Shown: one piece after another, positions 47,072 through 60,037 of the stretch
How positions within the stretch are numbered: position 1 is the first letter of the stretch
How the letters are laid out: each line of letters begins with the position of its first letter
Assembly: GCA_038373865.1 (NCBI GenBank)
Contig: JAXGGA010002854.1
Span: 1-64,000 of the forward strand
Source: Uloborus plumipes
Lineage: Eukaryota; Arthropoda; Arachnida; Araneae; Uloboridae
Reading direction: 5' to 3'
DNA: 64,000 nt
Translations under genes and position numbers: made by a program
Notes under the pieces: model-generated
Seen by the model: the letters and a program-made list of their open reading frames with translations, nothing else
Told to the model about the DNA's origin: nothing
Databases searched by the model: none

Positions 47072-47250
47072 CATAATGATACGAAAACTAAACTATAACA
47101 AGGAAAAAAATCCAAACAAAACTTTATTGTTAACATGAAAATGTGTCTACATATCAAATTATTACGGCATGTCAACTCACATTTTCTGTCGTCCGACCCC
47201 CTATTCCTTCTTTTTTTTTGTTGTTTGTTGTTGAGGTATTGAATGTGTTA
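46071..47250. other. Intergenic with G-quadruplex-type tract
   Basis: AT-rich. At 47018-47068 there is a run of four C4-C6 tracts separated by single A, then a T29 run; otherwise nothing recognised. Confidence 0.55.
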
Positions 47251-47255
47251 AGGTA

Positions 47256-47374
47256 GTCAACTCTCGATAACTTGAAGTCCCAAGGGACCGGTTAAAGCTT
47301 TCGAGTTATGGGAAGAACGCGGGACCCAAAGAAAACTTCGAGATTAAGGAATGTTCGAGTTATGGCTATTTGAC
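47256..47374. mobile_element. Possible pogo-like mini-MITE, 119 bp
   Basis: Flanked by TA. Left GTCAACTCTCGATAACTTGA and right (reverse complement) GTCAAATAGCCATAACTCGA are loosely inverted; TCGAGTTATGG and CCAAGGGACCGG inside resemble Tigger/pogo MITEs. Confidence 0.55.
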
Positions 47375-48014
47375 TATACATGATGACACTATGCATGGTG
47401 AATTCATACATGGTAGAAAATCAGCACCATAAATTTGTCTTACTCTATAAGAAGAGCGTCCTTCAGCAAAATAATCGTGTATTAGTCAAAATCTGATTTG
47501 TTTATTTTTTACTATTTATTTATTTATTTATTTATTTATTATTATTATTTCAATTCTTATAAAGCATCACAAATAAAGCTAGGCTAGGAATCTAAAGATA
47601 TATGCAATGCAGAAAGGAGAAGCACAATTATAAGGTGACGCTAGCTAGCAGTATGCATTTTGATGATAAGTTTTTGCAATACATTTTTAAGTTCATGCGA
47701 AAACAACATACATTTTGAATTCAAAAACTCTGCAAATACTTGCTTGTCTTAAATCTTTTAATGGCTGTAGGAAATAGCATTCCCTTACTTCAAAATTGAT
47801 TTCATAAATTATCAAAGGAAATTCATTCATACATAATATTTTTTTCATGTTAGCGTAAACCTCCTAAGCTAACAATGAAAAAATATTTTTCGAATCATAT
47901 TTTTCCTAAGAGTTATTATATTTTATTGACGCATTCGTTTTTTATTTGTACATTTTAACTTCTGGAGAACCACTGCTGAGAAGTAAAAAACCTATTATTT
48001 TTTGTGGTGCCCAC
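47375..48014. other. Intergenic, nothing recognised
   Basis: AT-rich with a TTTA/ATT microsatellite (about 47512-47548). Confidence 0.5.
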
Positions 48015-48245
48015 TTTTCAGTGAAAATAATAAAAACATACAATAACGAGGGATTAAAATAAATTAATGATATCAGTTATTTAAATACGTTATGATTTGA
48101 AATACATCCGTAATTTGGAATCTGGCAACACGATTGCTGAAACGATGTTCTTTACTAAAGTGTGAATTCGAATAAATTGAATATCGCCTCCGAACAGGGA
48201 GGGGAAACCGGGGTTATTACGGTTATCAAAGACACGCATGATATC
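48015..48245 (-). repeat. Inverted duplication, copy 2
   Basis: Reverse-complement partner of 43504-43765. This copy is more GC-rich (for example CCCCGGTTTCCCCTCCCTGTT on the minus strand) and therefore perhaps closer to the ancestral sequence. A 78-codon minus-strand frame runs through it but is broken in the other copy, so coding is not supported. Confidence 0.8.
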
Positions 48246-51200
48246 AATCACGGCATTAACAGAACAAGATAGACCCATTTGTGGAAAAGAAGAAAAAAAA
48301 TGGCTGCGCGAAAGAAGAGGTGACACTCAATCATCGTCTGGAATAAATGAGCAGAGAAAATTACACGTAGGGAAAAGCCATTTCGCCGAAAATGGACACC
48401 AGCAATTTTGAGTGAGGTCCCAGAACTCCAATATCAAAAGGGTATGTAATTTAATCAGGCTGCAGTAGCCTTGGGTTCGTTATTTCTTTTTTGTGAATCG
48501 CAGTTGGGACTCCGTGAATCTTTGTGAATTGCTCCACAAGCAGTCCTTAGAGGGCTAATCTCGGAATTGAAGCTGCGCATGAAATGATATGTTTGCAAGC
48601 AGTCGCATTTCACAACTTGTGATTAGGCAGAATTACACCAAAACATCCGTACCGCCTATTTTCGGTGGTATTCAACAGGTAATTCCTTCAAACATGGGTG
48701 TTGGTAATTTTAAAGTTCCTTTTTAACGTGTGAGGTCACTCGAATCACACATGCATGGAGCTGAAGTGGTTTTTGATCATCAAGATAAAAATATTTTTCA
48801 GTGCAAGAGCTGATGTTTTTTAGGAAATATTTTTAGCTCGTTTAAGAACATGTTAGCATCTATTCGTGAGTACGAATGTAATACGAAGGATATCAAAATG
48901 ACCACAGCTTCCAGAGAAGGAAAAATAGTAACGAATGGCGAAAATGATGTTAGGCTTTTTGAAGAAAATACTTCTAAATTGTTTTAAGCTGATTAAAATA
49001 TCAAGCACTTCAAAATATTTCAATAGTTAAATCAATTCTCTGGCCATTATAAAAAAATAAATAAAGAAGCGAACTTAAATATTAAAACTTTAAATAATTT
49101 AATTATACTTGACATAAAGTTCTATTTTCAACCCACTGTTTTTTACATATAGGATAATAATGAATACCACTTTTTTTATCTGCTACTAAACTTCAGTCTA
49201 TACTAACCTATTTCAACGTTACCATAGTTTCATTTTTAGTACTTTGTAAAGTAATTTTTTGAACAAATTATATGAATGCGAACCCATTAACCCACAAATG
49301 TGAGCAAATAAATAAAGAGCAACAATATTTTTTTTTTAAATGAATATTACTTTTGTGATATTTTCCGTGTATTTTTTTTATTTATTCTATTTCTAATAAG
49401 AAAGAACAACAATAGAAAAAGCAATGAACTGAATAAAGGTGCTAGTAACTTTTCTGAAAATTCTGCTTCGCTCGACTTAATTACATCTTTTCATTTCGTT
49501 GAATCAGTTTTATTGAGCTTCCACGAATTATAACGTTTACTTTATTTGTTATGATTCTCATAAATCGATAAGAAGCTCTTTTGGGACAGTTAATATTTTG
49601 ATATATGAGTTTCTGTATATTCTTTTCAGCTTCAACCTAATTGTGTGTAACAATGTACTGCTCTACTTTATTCTAACACCTGCCCCTCTATTGCAGCCAA
49701 TTCAATTTCTTATTGAATTCTCAGTTTTGTTCTTAATTTAAAAAAGGTCAAGGAGAAGATTTACTTCTGGTGTATTTTCCTTTTTGAAAAGTTTGCTACT
49801 TTATTCTTTATCATTATTATTATTATTATTATTTGGAATTATTCAGGATTTATCTCTGTCTATGATTGAAAAGCCCAACAGGTCGAAACTTATGTCCAGA
49901 AAGAAAAAAATAAAAGCACAAATGAGCAGGAAAACTGCAGACGTGTGTTTCGGCGTTAAAAGGAACGCCTTTTTCAATGCAAAATTTTAAGCTTTTCGAT
50001 AAAAAGACTTTGTCGGATGTCAGAATGATCCTCAGTAATTCAAATGTAATCACAGAAAAAAAAAAATACGGCACCATTGAGTTTAACACCGGAATACTAC
50101 GGTTTTTTTTTTTTTTTTTTTTTGTATAATTGACTGCGAACTTAAGTCAACTTTACACTACTACATATATTTTTTAGCATACTTGACCTCAAAAGAAATT
50201 GCTGAAGGGGTCCAGTGCTGCACTCGGCTGGCAAAATTGTATCAGCATCCTACTTTTATTTTACAAAATAAGTAGGCAACCTTGTACGTAGCATATTGCA
50301 TAATTCAATCTTTCTGAAGTGATTCTTTGGAAGCTACTCTTGAGTGGCTGATTTGAAGTCGTTAAAATCTCTTATTCTACATTCTAATGTTCAATGCAAT
50401 ATAAAAAATTTTAAAAATCTTGCCATGAGATGAAAGAAAAATAAGGAGTTTTTAAAAAGTTAAGAAAACTTCATTTTTCTGGGTCAAGGTTTCACCACTT
50501 CAGCGAAACGAACATAACGCATAGCTCACATCGTTCGAAATAGCAGGATAACTTAGAACCAGATTGACCAATCATTTAAAATGTTTTTTATAACTAATTT
50601 CTTAAATTTTGATAACACTTTAGGGGTTTGACCTTAAGTCAATAGATGCAAAAATGCATTTAAGATAAAAATTGGGCAGTTAAAAACTGAGAGAACATAG
50701 ATCAAGGATTATGATGTATGTACTTTACTGCTCGTGCAGATTATGGGAATTTTCACTCGTATATCGAGGTTTTTGCACTCTTGAAAAAGTGTGAAGAAAA
50801 CAAAAGTTCAAACTTAAAAAAAAAAAAGATTTCTGGTGGTCCTTACATACCAACTTTGATTACAAAACCATGGCAAAATTAAGCGAGTACACAAAGCACT
50901 TAAAAAGCACCAAAACTTCTTTTCCGCCATGAAATAAAAATAAAATTTTTAAAAACAGCTCAGATCCCAATCAAGCCTGCACTTAGAGGAAAAGGAGGAG
51001 GGCAGGAAAAAGAAGTAGAAAAAGATCTCTTGGATTCATTCGTCATCTCGAATTGAACAATTCTCCGGGCCAGCCTCGCTAAGTCTTTGTGCAAAAGCAG
51101 AAAAAGAAAACTATAGCTTTCAGCATCGGAAGAGTGCTGCTCAGATTTTTGTTGTTGGTGAATATTTCGTCGACTTGAGAAAAACAAGTACGCCAGTTGT

Positions 51201-51303
51201 CTGGTTCTGAAGAGTTCATGTGGCATTGTTCGAGGGCAAATGCGATTTTCGGCTATATAAAATGGAGTGGAAATAGCTGTGGTAAATATGATCTGGATTA
51301 TGT
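48246..51303. other. Intergenic, nothing recognised
   Basis: AT-rich with an ATT microsatellite (about 49810-49834), T23 run (about 50102) and no transposon ends. A TATATAAAA word at about 51253 has no downstream gene. Confidence 0.5.
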
Positions 51304-51311
51304 GTTTTTAC

Positions 51312-51849
51312 CAGGGTTTCCGCCACGGTCGCATTTTTCGCAAAATGCGAAAATACTATCTAAATTGCGAAAATAGTGCAAGGCATTTTCGCTTTTTGCT
51401 CAAATGTAATAAGGAAAAAAAAAGGTGCATGGTCCGAGAGAGAAAGCATTCATAGCGATATTTCACATAATCAAATTATAAATCTCGGCTAACATGCATA
51501 AACTGCAATAAAGTTCAACAATATATGTCTTAATGGGCATTATGTCCCCTTATTCTATGCATTATCTGGGTTCTAAAAACCTTCGTGTTCTCTCAATACT
51601 AAGAATAATTCTGAATTTTTCATTACACATTTAAAAAAGACTATTACCGGCTGTGTGTTTATTTCTTTAAATATGTCATGGGACTGAATTTTAAATTTAA
51701 CTTTCAAAAGGAGATGAAGCATAAGGAAGCAGTTCGAAAGATATGTAATTTTATTGTATTAAATTTCGACATTTTAGCATTTTTCAAAAGCCTTTTCACC
51801 CAAGTTTAGCGTTTTTGCTAAAGAACTTTTTAACTTAGCTTAAACCCTG
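51312..51849. mobile_element. hAT-type MITE, 538 bp
   Basis: Perfect 8-bp duplication GTTTTTAC (51304-51311, 51850-51857). Ends CAGGGTTTCCGCCACGG and (reverse complement) CAGGGTTTAAGCTAAG share the outer 8 bases. GCGAAAAT-type words recur inside the left end. Confidence 0.88.
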
Positions 51850-51857
51850 GTTTTTAC

Positions 51858-54800
51858 TATAGAGCAAGGTTCAAAATTAGCGGTCTTTAGTCGTACTTAG
51901 CATCTAAAATTTCGTGTCAGGACAGAAACCTAGTCGTCAATTTTGAAGAACGAAAAGAAGAAACAGCCATCTATAATTTCATTGATCACAAAATAATAAG
52001 CTGAACTACATTTCTTTGAGTAGTAAATCTAAAATAACCTTTACAACATCTACTTTTTAAAAATTATATTTTTAATTTAGTCAGCTCAATCGCGGCGTGA
52101 TTTTGAAGATGACTTTGAACTTAATAACATCTTTCGACGAGTTAGAAATTGCGTCGGATTTTTCCATAAAATAATGTTGTGTTGTATTTTTAAATAAATC
52201 CACTTGCACTGCCTCCAAAATTTTTTAATGGTTTTTGAACATGCTTTGCATTCAACAAGCGTATTTTTTCCATCGTATAAATTTCCAAATGAAACAGAAC
52301 TATTATCAGTAGATTTGTTATGTTCTTTTAAGTCATTACGAAGAAAAAAAAAATGTGTACTATAAACATAAATATTTTTAACGGTAATGTATAAATAACA
52401 CAATGTATACATATATGTAAAACAGGAACTTACCAATTAAAAAAATCTGATGTTCAAACATTTAAAACACTGATGCACAAAAAAGTGCACTGACAAGAGG
52501 AAAATTCATCGCGAAAAGGTATAATAACTCGCTAAGTATAGAGCTAAAAAGCTAGACAGGACAACAAACCAACACCGGCAACTGTATAAATTACTATTTG
52601 TTAAAATAACAGAAATGGTTTTCCTAGCAATCCAGTTGAGTCAAAGACTTTAATAATAGTAATAATAATATAAAGCAACGTTGAAATTGACGGTTGAGAT
52701 AAATTATTCATAGAACAGATACATTTGTAACTACACTTGGAATTAACTTCTACCAAGAGACGAATGGGATAGCCTAATAAGCGAAAGTAAATGAACAAGG
52801 AAATGGAAAAAAATAAAATATAAAAACATATTGCACATAAATGTACGAATGTGATCATCGCTCGATCTAGTAATGGCAATGACAATACTTTCTTCAGAAA
52901 CTTTTATTCATTGATTATAAATTAGTTCATGTTTTCAAAGATAAAATGTGGGAGCAAATGATTGAGTTTAGTATTGCTTCATCGACGATAAAATACACGT
53001 TTAAAATAACAGTAGACATGTATATAAAAAGTTTCTGAAAAATTTTGTAGTTTAAAAGTATTCATTATTTGCAGTTCATAACGAAAATACTGTGTTTTAC
53101 TTCAGCAAGATTTATAGCGGAAAAGTACCTCGCCAATTTTGCCAGAGATGAGCTAAACTACAGAAAACAATGGCTATTTGTAAGGAAATTATAAGTTATT
53201 ATCATTATTATTATTATTATTATTTTGGCCTCTTAACGTTATTCTCGACATAAAAACATAACACCTCTGAATAACAAAAGTTGTCTCATCAACAGTTTCA
53301 GAAAAGGAAAATGGGAACGATTTTTTTTGGTACTTAAAACATACATTTGTGATATATTATAGGTAAATATGTAAGCTTTTTTATTTAGTACAAATTTTTA
53401 GATTGGTTATAAAGGCACCAAATGCAGGATTCTCTCCCTTTTAAACCATATCTCCCTTTCATCCTAACAATACGTTTCTTTGCTTATAATGAAAAGCGCA
53501 GTCTATGTTATTATTATTCAGTGGCTAGTAAATCCTTTTCTGAAAATAAAATAGAGCCCACAATATTTTTCGCTTTTTATTTTTCTTTTGTTCTCTTTTT
53601 ACTTAAATTTTTCTTTTTCCTCTCTTCTTTATTAATTTTTTGAGTAAATTTCCGAAACAAAAATCAGTTCAGCTCAAAAAGCATTAAAGATATAGTTCTT
53701 TCATCAATATTGACGATATCTTCGAAGTTATTACAGTGGTATTTCAAAACAAAAACTAGTTTCAGTAAATTATTGAAAAATAACATAAAAGAATCGCAGA
53801 GAAAACTTGAATATATGCTATTACTTGCATGTTTGCATCCTTATTTTCTGACAAAGCCAAACTGTTTTATTTTTCTTTTCTTTATTTTCCAGCTTTCGTA
53901 CAAGTAAATGCAGCAGATTCAAAATACTCCAGTAATAATCGCACGTAATTACGGATGAAGAGAAGCGAAGAGATGCAAATTTAACAACCAAAAAGTTTTT
54001 TTTATATTTTTATTTTAATGCTACTTAAGCTTCTGCGCATATCAATAATGAGTTAGAAAAAATGGCAACAGAAGAAAATTGAGCGATTGAGTTGTTCTGT
54101 TTATACAGCTTGGTATGGAAGGTTAGCAGGGGTGAGAGGGCAGAAAAAGGGGGAGAAAGTATGTGGAGAGCTAATAGGAGCATAAGATAGAAAAGAAAAA
54201 CACAGGGGGGGAGGAGGAAGAACGATCATTGTGAGTTTCGCGAATTCCTCGTTTAAAACAACTCTTAAGCTTCCAACCTCTTCATTAAACCCAAGTTGTG
54301 CGGAGAAAAATGGAAAATAATAAGAGCGTGACTTCACTGAATTGGTGTAACTAGGGGGGGGAGGGCAGAGAAAAAGAAAAAAATCAAACACTTTTATGCT
54401 CAGCAAGAACTTGACATTGAATAAAATCGTAAGAATGCTATAAATTAATTCGGAATGCAGTTCATCCCGAGACTAAACCTGTTCCGATGTTTTTCGATAT
54501 AAAAAGTTGGTAGCGTAGTAAAATACAGGACAGACGACTTTTACCTCGATTTTTAGGAACGATAATTTGAAACAGATATAAACTAGAGAAGAGTGTAAGG
54601 AGAAAAAAACCCTCTCGAAGTACCCATTCTTTTCTTACAATAAATTGAGGTATAAAAGATTTTGTAAGAAAGAGAGGATTAAGTTATAGAGGCTTTAATT
54701 TCCTAACACCTGGCATTTTGGGATTTCTTTTATTTTTCCTCCTTTGTTTAAATGAGCATAAATTGTACTGAAATGAAAAATATTATACTATAATTAATTT

Positions 54801-55859
54801 CTTTGTAGGAACAATTAAGAATTATACCGAGATAATAATTAATTCGAAAAAACATGTAGGAAAAGTTCAGGAATTGTTGAGATTATTACTAAGGTTCAGA
54901 AGAAAAAATATTAAACTCTTTTACACTTCTATTTTAGGAGCAATATTTTTTATGTCCTTTAGGTTTTCTGGTGCTACGCATTAAGTGAGAATGAGCTATA
55001 AATGTTTTAGAGACAAGAAATACAGAAGTTTTGTTATTCGATTCCCATTGGTTGATAATTGATAACTATGTAAAGCAAATTTGACATTTAGTTAGGGAAA
55101 AACCACCTTAGAACGTAAAACACCCCTAAAGTAATAGTTTAGTTAAAGCCTAATCGTAAAATATTTTAAATAAAAAGAAAAGTTTTTTTAATTTAATTTT
55201 ATTTATTTATACATACATATCTTTTGATCAATTCATTATTTTACTTTTTTGTTTATTTTTTTTTTTTTTTTGGAAAGTTCGAAAACATACGAGTATGCAA
55301 ATTTTATTGTATTATTTTTTTAATTTTCAATTAATTACATTATTCCAACAGTCGGAATGAGATGATTTTCGATTAACGTGAGAAAAAATGATTTTAATAC
55401 AAAACATCACAATCCTCAGCTTTCAAGGATTTAACTGTTTAGACGAAACATTTGTTCAAATGTTTTTTTTCATAACTATTGATAGTGTATTACATACACA
55501 AAATGCAGAATGGATAAAAATATGATTAATTAGTGGTAATTATTAAAATTGAGAAACAAAGTTCAAAACTGTCGGCTACAGACATGATTTTTACTATTTT
55601 TGGATAATAACCCCAACATCTCAGAGACAGACACTCCTCAATACGGGAAAAAAGTATTCTGTTCGAAGGGTAAACGTTAAACATAAAAACTTTTATAGCG
55701 GAAAGGTTTTCTTCAACCAACTAAAAATTATCAAAAGGACGGAAACCAATAACACAGTTAAAATTATTGCTCAACGCTCAGCCATGACAAGGATTTGCAG
55801 CGCAGTTTATCTTCCCCAATCTCCACATTTCATTCGTAGCTTCTTACTTTTTTTTTTTT
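51858..55859. other. Intergenic, nothing recognised
   Basis: Four kb of AT-rich DNA with an ATT microsatellite (about 53197-53225) and a purine-rich + strand (about 54120-54380). No gene, RNA or element ends supported. Confidence 0.5.
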
Positions 55860-56070
55860 ATTTTCTCCAAGTGTGTTGCCCCGTCCCAGCCAATTAACAC
55901 GCAACAATTCAAGCCCCCTTCAATCTCTCCTTACGACATTTGGCGTGATTTACGAGGGAATTGCCAGAAAATCTCCCCGACCCCGAATTTTACGGCAGCT
56001 TTTCCAAGAACGGGACCACAATCCGGAGGGTTGCCGAAATTCGACCCATCTTCATACAGAGTTTGTATCT
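55860..56070. other. Small GC-richer island
   Basis: About 200 bases of balanced composition with several CpG and short open frames on the + strand, without recognisable protein. Candidate non-coding conserved block. Confidence 0.35.
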
Positions 56071-57109
56071 TAGTCAGGAACTTTCTGGAAAAAACGTCAC
56101 TATTTTTCTTTTAAAAAACAGAATAAAAAGTCATAGAAAATATGTGATAAAACGTAATTTCTCTACTTTAGTGTGAGATTTAGTTTCTATTTACAAAATC
56201 AGTCAACGCTGCATTCGCTTTGAACTCAGTGACTTAGAAACTACACCCCGCTTGCCAACCTTACAAAGCAGAAAAGCAGAAGAAACGTAATTGGAAAGCA
56301 GGAGAAATGCTTGTACCATGAAACCAGATGGTTGCTAGTACAAAATTGAAAATGTTGATGCTTATCAGGTATAAGTTGAGGAAAAATTGCTGAGCACAAT
56401 ATAACATTTATATTTTTTAAGTTTAAAAAAAAATCGAGAGCAATTTATTTTTTTTTTCCTGTGACTAAGATTGGATGACTTTGCTTTAAGTCATTATGTT
56501 AACTATAACTCTCGACAAAGTAGAATGCAAAACTAGACACTCTCTAATTGTACCCGTGACATTTTAAGTTTGACGATTTTTTATAATTCTTCAGGAAAGC
56601 AGCTCTCTTCATAAAGCTCTCTTCCTAAAGCAAGAGAGTTGGAAAGTCTGCTACACTATCGTGAACTATTTTGAACCTGAACTCCAGGTTTCGCAACTAA
56701 ATTCGTTAAAATGATCTTGCGATGGTATGAATACGTGTTCTTTTCGTCAAATATAGATATTATACCGTTTAAAAGTGTCATCTTTGCTACCTTAACTTTT
56801 TTCTATTTATTTTTTTCTTTCTGTATACTTTCCATAGTTTACGTTTTCTTAACCCAAAGTAAAATTGGGGTTTCACTGGAATTGAATCCACTGACCAACA
56901 AGCAAAACTAAATGGCTGAATTTTCGCACTTCAATGACTATCTTCACATTTCTATAATTATGTTGTTGCATTCGACTTTTAATACTTTATTTTTGAAGTG
57001 GAAGTGAGTATTGAATCTAAAGACCAGAAAATCACGGTTTAACCAGTGATACGAAGTCTAGAATTGCAAATTTATATCCTCGTTTTATCTTGCAGGAGAG
57101 CTCAGCTAA
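56071..57109. other. Intergenic, nothing recognised
   Basis: AT-rich. One local duplication of CTCTCTTC.TAAAG (about 56604 and 56617). Confidence 0.5.
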
Positions 57110-57411
57110 GGCAGGAATTCAATAGAAACATCATTGCAATCGCTTCGAATTGCAATCGCTTCTGGAAGTGAATTACATTATCATCAACTTAACTTGGCAC
57201 TGACGTCACTACGGGTGGAGCCAATAAGAGCTCACAAGCAGTCAGCGATCTCCTCTTATTCGCCAAGTAGGCTGTGACGATTTATCTAGCTCGTTTTCCA
57301 TAGGCAAACGTCACGCTGACGTCACGATGTTTTATCAAGAAACGTTCTAATGTAATTCATTTCCAGTAGCGATTGTAATTTGCGATCGCCTGTTTCACTT
57401 GAATTCCTGCC
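57110..57411. mobile_element. Harbinger-like MITE, 302 bp, same family as 26425-26592
   Basis: Ends GGCAGGAATTCAATAG and (reverse complement) GGCAGGAATTCAAGTGAAAC; inverted similarity extends about 70 bases inward (through GAATTACATTA). TAA flanks both ends (57107-57109, 57412-57414). Two CRE-like TGACGTCA words lie inside, near 57201 and 57318. Confidence 0.88.
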
Positions 57412-57414
57412 TAA

Positions 57415-58109
57415 ATCTGTTAAATTTAGCAGCAGTTGAATGTGTATAAAGATGGATGAGGTGCGTTTAAAATGCGAACCTAGTAGGGGAAAGACGATTC
57501 CATGGATCATTATCATAAAAAAAAAATGCTCACTCTAATTTAAATTTGTGCTTTGCTGCCATTAGAGCAGATTTATTGAACTACTTACTGGAAGCATGAC
57601 AAGTTCAAAGCATCGTAACAAATATTCTTTAGGATGTTGTTCCAAACAAATCTATGAAACTTTATTCGAAAAAAAAAGTCCACCAAAAATATTTTTTACA
57701 CTTCATATAGAATAGTTTAAGTTAAGTTTAACATTCTGTTTGTGAAGTTGTTGCGAAAAGAACAGCGTATAGGACAAAAACCCTCGATGTTGTAGAATTT
57801 ATGCAAAAGAACCAAGTCTTTAATTCTTGATTTCAGCATGTTAAAAAGTTCCGGTTAGTTTGAAGAATATGTTTTCTAAGTATAGATTTTTTTATCATAA
57901 ATTTTGCTTCTTCGAGAGGTCTTGAATCACAGATATGCCATTCCACTAACTATCCTTCATACGGTCTATGTTCTTGAATAAAATTTACAATTGACATTAA
58001 CAAAAAAATATATTGTATGACTAGATCGTCATCGAATATTGGATTGTTTTAATCTATTAATTATTTTACATATCTTACCGAGTACATAAAAAAATCATTT
58101 TCTGAAAAA
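57415..58109. other. Intergenic, nothing recognised
   Basis: AT-rich without coding or element signals. Confidence 0.5.
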
Positions 58110-58640
58110 TAATTGCTGCTATCTGAGATTTTAGTCGCCAATGGTGACCCAGCCGACAAGGAACTACTGAGCATACAAAATGCTGGTGCACTGAATAGGA
58201 CCCAAACTAAGCTGTCAAGGGACTTTAAGAGGGGGCATTCGAATTCGGCGGGGGAAGAAATACTTTTTCTTGCAGTAACAAGTTCGACAAGACAAGTGGT
58301 TCTGTGCTGTCTTGTGGCGCATTTTCCCTTTTCTCAATGTCCGCCCCCGGAGGCACGTAGGCGCCATTATGGCTTTCCCTCCCCACGTGACTGAGAGTGC
58401 GAACTCTTCCCCTTTTCACACTTTTGACAGCAAAGGCGAAGGAATGAATCTATCGCCTTTTCTGAGAACGAGGATCTATGGGTCTCTGGTGTGATTCGTG
58501 GGTTTTGCGGTTTTGCGACGTCCCGGGAACGGATTCCTTCGATTGTGACAATCCACAGGTGTCAGGTTCCTTTCCCTTACCCGAAGTCTTTGTTCCAGTT
58601 TTCTCTTCATCAGGATAAGAATGCGACTTGTGATCATTGG
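58110..58640. other. GC-richer island with E-box
   Basis: About 530 bases of raised GC/CpG. Includes CCCCACGTGACTG, GTAGGCGCCATTATGGC and CCACAGGTGTCAGG. Overlapping short frames on both strands, none with family resemblance. Candidate regulatory element. Confidence 0.4.
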
Positions 58641-60037
58641 CGCAAACGTTTCCATTAGCTGTGAATAGAACACGCTACATTCTAACAAATAACAGTTATG
58701 GATTTTTTTCATAAGATAATAAATGATTGCTATTACTCGTTTTCTTTTAATTTCCTAAATGGAAAATTAAAAACTTCGGTTCCAGTAAATGCATGCAAAA
58801 GGGACCTTAGCTAGGGCGGGAGAGGGTGTGGTCCATCAAAGAGCTCCTGTAGAAGTACCCTTAGTCCATCCTACTCATGGACGAACAGGATGAACAGAAT
58901 CTTCCCAATTTTTCTGAGGATTTATTTTTTGTTCAATTTTGAGCAATTAATTTCTGATCACTTTTGATAAAAGGATTCCTTTTGAGACAAAAAGAAGCAT
59001 ATCGTTTTTATTTTCAATTAGGAAAATTAATAACGCATGGGGAGTACTGGCATTGGAAGAAGAAAAAAAGCCTGTCGTTGAGATACGGTGGCCGAGAGAG
59101 AAAAATGGCCGTAATAGAGTGTGTCGATTTTCCATGACTTCTGTCTGTTAAGCCTTTAGCCAAAGAGATTTGTTGCCTGGCAAACTAATGTCCATCTCCT
59201 ACTATGACTATTTTAATCTAGCTGCCTCGTACTTCGGCGGCAGGTGTTTTCCTCTACGAAAAATCCCAGTACTTTCACGTGTTTTCTGCACATAGAAATT
59301 GAGCATTCAATTAGCAGCTTAACTTTTCTGAAATTTCAGCAAATAATGACTGAAAAGTCGATGCCTTCGAGCAGGAGAGTCTTAAAGCATGCAAAAAAAG
59401 GAAATAGAGTATAGAAAAAGGAGCAATTTAAATTAATTAAAGCAAGTTTGACCAAGAAACTGGTAATTTCAAGAGGAAATGTAGCTTTTTTTTAAACAGA
59501 AACCTACGTAAAAAACAACGAATTACTACCATTAAAATCTTTCCTATTATTTTAATGCACGTCGAAGAATATAATTATTCGAAATGCATCAAAATTATTT
59601 TTTAAGTTAATGGCCTTTCGTTCAAATTACATAGAAAAAATAGTTTTGTCTCACTGTAAGGAACTAGAAATCATTGTATGTTTCCAATGTTTAATGATTC
59701 AAAGGAAAAATAAAGAAAAAGAAAACATATTGAGAAACAAGAGGATTCTTTCTCAATTATTTATTGAAAGAAAGGATTCCTGTTTTAGAAATTGTCTGTT
59801 CTGCCATTTTTAACAGCAAAGAGCGAAAAAAATGTTTTGTCTCATTTTGAAGTATGCAAAAAAAAAAAAAAACAGTAAAAACACATGACAGCATTTATTT
59901 TGTATTATTAGTAAAAAAACTCTTTACTTATCGAACACACCCTAAAATGTTTACATTTAATAACAAATCTTACCCAGCCGATCTTTTCCCAACATTTATT
60001 AACAGATCTTACCAATTAGATAGACAATGTGCACCTT
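58641..60037. other. Intergenic, nothing recognised
   Basis: AT-rich, no supported feature. Confidence 0.5.

Noticed and set aside
51250..51260. TATATAAAA promoter
   Set aside because: A TATA-like word is expected by chance in this AT-rich DNA, and no gene follows.
54101..54406. 101-codon minus-strand frame rich in Pro/Ser/Phe
   Set aside because: Product of a polypyrimidine strand; low complexity, no domain.
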